NCBI GenBank assembly: GCA_022842845.1
Contig: JALHOT010000011.1
Span: 35,339 to 99,338, forward strand
Reading direction: 5' to 3'
From: Cyclobacteriaceae bacterium
Lineage (GTDB): Bacteria; Bacteroidota; Bacteroidia; Cytophagales; Cyclobacteriaceae
Length of the DNA stretch: 64,000 nucleotides
Positions 62,470-64,000 of this stretch are shown here, in pieces. Positions within the stretch are counted from its first letter, which is position 1, and each line of letters begins with the position of its first letter. Under the pieces are notes generated by a model that did no database searches, was not told the DNA's origin, and saw only the letters and a program-made list of their open reading frames with translations. The translations under genes were made by a program, and so were the position numbers.

Positions 62470-63396
62470 TCAAATTTTATTTCCTCTGAAAAACTCCTGT
62501 ACCAGCATTTTCTTTTTTCCTTCGGGTTGGAATTCTTCAATACCAATCCAGCCATCAGCTGTTTTGATGTGAAGACACTGTTTGTTATCAGTACGGATGC
62601 TGCCAGGAATACTTTGTGTGACCCCATCTGCTGAATCAAGCTTGCGGCATTTCAATATTTTGAAAAACTTATCGTTTAGCATAGCCCATGCTGCGGGGTA
62701 AGGACTTAATCCACGCACAAAGTTATAGATCTGTTCTGTGCTTTGATCCCACTTAATCTCGCATGTCTCTTTGAAAATTTTAGGGGCATGCCTGATAACA
62801 GTATTTTCATTTTGCGGTAAGGATGGGTAACTACCTGCTTCAATTGCCTTCACTGTTTTAAGCACCAGCTTTGCCCCTTTGTACATCAAGCGTTCATATA
62901 AACTACCAACAGTATCTTCTTCGAGAATCGGCTCAGTTTCCTGAAAGATAATACTGCCTGTATCGATTTCATGTTTGAGGAAAAAGGTAGTGACCCCTGT
63001 TTCTTTTTCTCCGTTGATGATGGCCCAATTGATTGGCGCAGCCCCTCGGTACTGTGGCAATAAAGATCCGTGCAGGTTAAAGGTGCCTAAGCTGGGTAAA
63101 CTCCAAACACTTTCTGGTAACATACGAAAGGCTACCACAATCTGGAGGTTAGCCTGGTAAGATTTCAATTCTTCTAAAAAAGCTGGTGATTTAAGGTTGG
63201 TAGGTTGTAGTACGGGTATGCCATGCTTAAGCGCTGATTCTTTTACTGGAGAAAAAGTAATTTTTTGGCCGCGGCCTTGTGGCTTATCGGGGGCAGTAAT
63301 AACGGCTACAACTTTGTATTTATGTTCGACCAAAATTTCTAAGCTTGGTACAGCAAAATCAGGGGTACCCATGAAGATAATGCGGAGGTCATTCAT
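62470..63396 (-). CDS. fmt: Methionyl-tRNA formyltransferase
   Basis: Fmt formylates initiator Met-tRNA. The 308-aa cytosolic enzyme starts with IIFMGTPDFAVPSLEILV and keeps the formyl-folate-site motif NLHGSLLPQYRGAAPINWAI (about 105-124; the His and the catalytic Asp region at EIDTGSIIF). The C-terminal OB-like domain has RGLSPYPAAWAML. nth lies upstream 25 bases away and folA downstream. Confidence 0.94.
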   Translation of the reverse strand: MNDLRIIFMGTPDFAVPSLEILVEHKYKVVAVITAPDKPQGRGQKITFSPVKESALKHGIPVLQPTNLKSPAFLEELKSYQANLQIVVAFRMLPESVWSLPSLGTFNLHGSLLPQYRGAAPINWAIINGEKETGVTTFFLKHEIDTGSIIFQETEPILEEDTVGSLYERLMYKGAKLVLKTVKAIEAGSYPSLPQNENTVIRHAPKIFKETCEIKWDQSTEQIYNFVRGLSPYPAAWAMLNDKFFKILKCRKLDSADGVTQSIPGSIRTDNKQCLHIKTADGWIGIEEFQPEGKKKMLVQEFFRGNKI

Positions 63397-63421
63397 GGCA
63401 GCAAAGAAAGAATATTGGCTC

Positions 63422-64000
63422 TTAATCTCTTAACTCTTTGCGCATATATTTCTTACAGATGGGGCACTCCGTCCACGCATGTCCGCGGGCTGGGCAAAAG
63501 GCTCTTCCGAAATAGATGATCTGCAAGTGTGCTTTGTTCCAACGATCTTCTGGTATGAGTCGCTTTAAATCATGCTCGGTTTGTTCTACACTTTTACCGG
63601 TGGATAGGGCCCAACGGTAAGCCAGCCGATGTATATGCGTGTCAACAGGAAAGGCAGGAATACCAAACCACTGGGTCATTACCACAGAAGCTGTTTTGTG
63701 CCCAACCGCAGGCAGGGCCTCTAAGGCCTCGAAGGTATTGGGTACTTCACCGTTGTACTTGTCTATTAAAATTTGAGAAAGTCCATGAATGCCCTTTGAT
63801 TTCATAGGAGATAAGCCACAGGGTCTGATAATCTCTTTTATCTCCTCGACACTCATTTTTACCATGTCAAAGGGATTATCAGCTTGCTTGAAGAGCAATG
63901 GTGTAATTTTATTTACACGTTCATCAGTACACTGAGCAGACAGCAGCACAGCAATGAGTAAGGTGTATGCATCTTTATGGTGGAGGGGCACTTCTACACT
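63422..64000 (-). CDS. nth: Endonuclease III, N-terminus beyond the right edge
   Basis: Nth excises oxidised pyrimidines and nicks abasic sites. The frame is open to the last base of the window, so the real start lies outside; codons before 63991 continue in frame. The visible part has the helix-hairpin-helix LPAVGHKTASVV with the catalytic Lys, and the Asp in FPVDTHIHRLAYR. The C-terminal iron-sulfur region has only three Cys (in FCPARGHAWTECPICKK); the usual fourth Cys is not seen before the stop. This may mean a changed or absent [4Fe-4S] cluster. Confidence 0.9.
   Translation of the reverse strand, partial: SVEVPLHHKDAYTLLIAVLLSAQCTDERVNKITPLLFKQADNPFDMVKMSVEEIKEIIRPCGLSPMKSKGIHGLSQILIDKYNGEVPNTFEALEALPAVGHKTASVVMTQWFGIPAFPVDTHIHRLAYRWALSTGKSVEQTEHDLKRLIPEDRWNKAHLQIIYFGRAFCPARGHAWTECPICKKYMRKELRD

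Noticed and set aside
1..64000. tRNA, rRNA, CRISPR, prophage or an intact insertion sequence
   Set aside because: I looked on both strands for their signatures (clover-leaf T-loops, repeat-spacer units, transposase or phage genes) and found none I could support.

Overview
The window is about 64 kb of a Bacteroidota chromosome. A Cytophagales-type bacterium is most likely; no species call is justified. The grounds are: an intact type IX secretion pair (PorU, PorV); many exported proteins with Bacteroidota-style signal peptides and lipoboxes; Bacteroidota-restricted families (DUF4293, DUF6787, DUF5723, DUF1573-type proteins, 800-residue FtsX-like permeases); Na+-translocating NQR; and several matches to the Bacteroidota -7 promoter element TAnnTTTG. 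Gene density is high, intergenic gaps are short, and many gene pairs overlap by 4 bases (ATGA). I see no tRNA, rRNA, prophage, intact insertion sequence or CRISPR array. This is mostly ordinary core chromosome.

Layout. 1-4.6 kb: the end of homoserine dehydrogenase, a solitary nqrF, a small Cys-rich exported protein, a ureohydrolase-fold protein with a damaged metal site, a one-domain FN3 lipoprotein, and a MITE-like palindrome. 4.6-15.3 kb (minus strand): an S9 peptidase, a yicC/CDGSH/zinc-ribbon cluster, a giant propeller-barrel outer-membrane protein overlapping a FAD oxidoreductase, and an FtsX-like permease. 15.5-22.7 kb (plus strand): a tight run MBL hydrolase-pssA-porU-porV-inactive M16 peptidase, joining phosphatidylserine synthesis to the T9SS sortase machinery. 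22.7-31.6 kb: a pseudouridine synthase, glutamate dehydrogenase, psd (phosphatidylserine decarboxylase, broken by a one-base frameshift just before its active site), a thioesterase, a BASS transporter, homogentisate dioxygenase, an S41 protease and a hemerythrin-type RIC-like protein. 31.6-45.7 kb: an outer-membrane protein with a lipoprotein, ZIP and ApbE, ruvB-queG, a fatty acid desaturase, a DUF1573 protein divergent from a two-component system, a TPR protein, an exported amidase and a DinB-fold protein. 45.8-64 kb: an orphan 7TMR-DISM receptor, htpG, truA, an ABC exporter, a barrel protein, a subtilase with a large insert, oxyR with its own palindromic operator, DNA polymerase IV, a ChaN-like protein, a 16-residue-repeat exported protein, an SDR, folA, fmt and the end of nth.

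How the genes connect. PssA and Psd are consecutive enzymes of phosphatidylethanolamine synthesis. PorU and PorV process and anchor T9SS cargo at the cell surface. ApbE is the known flavinylator of NQR subunits, and NqrF is the NADH-oxidising subunit, so two parts of the sodium pump system lie about 34 kb apart. I found no convincing wholly new multi-gene system. The most interesting signals are the psd frameshift, the ureohydrolase-like protein that has lost exactly its second-metal ligands, the regular 16-residue repeat protein at 59.3 kb, the palindromic element at 4.5 kb, the perfect inverted repeat at the oxyR promoter, and the conserved-fold proteins that lack catalytic or ligand residues (M16, RIC-like, Nth).
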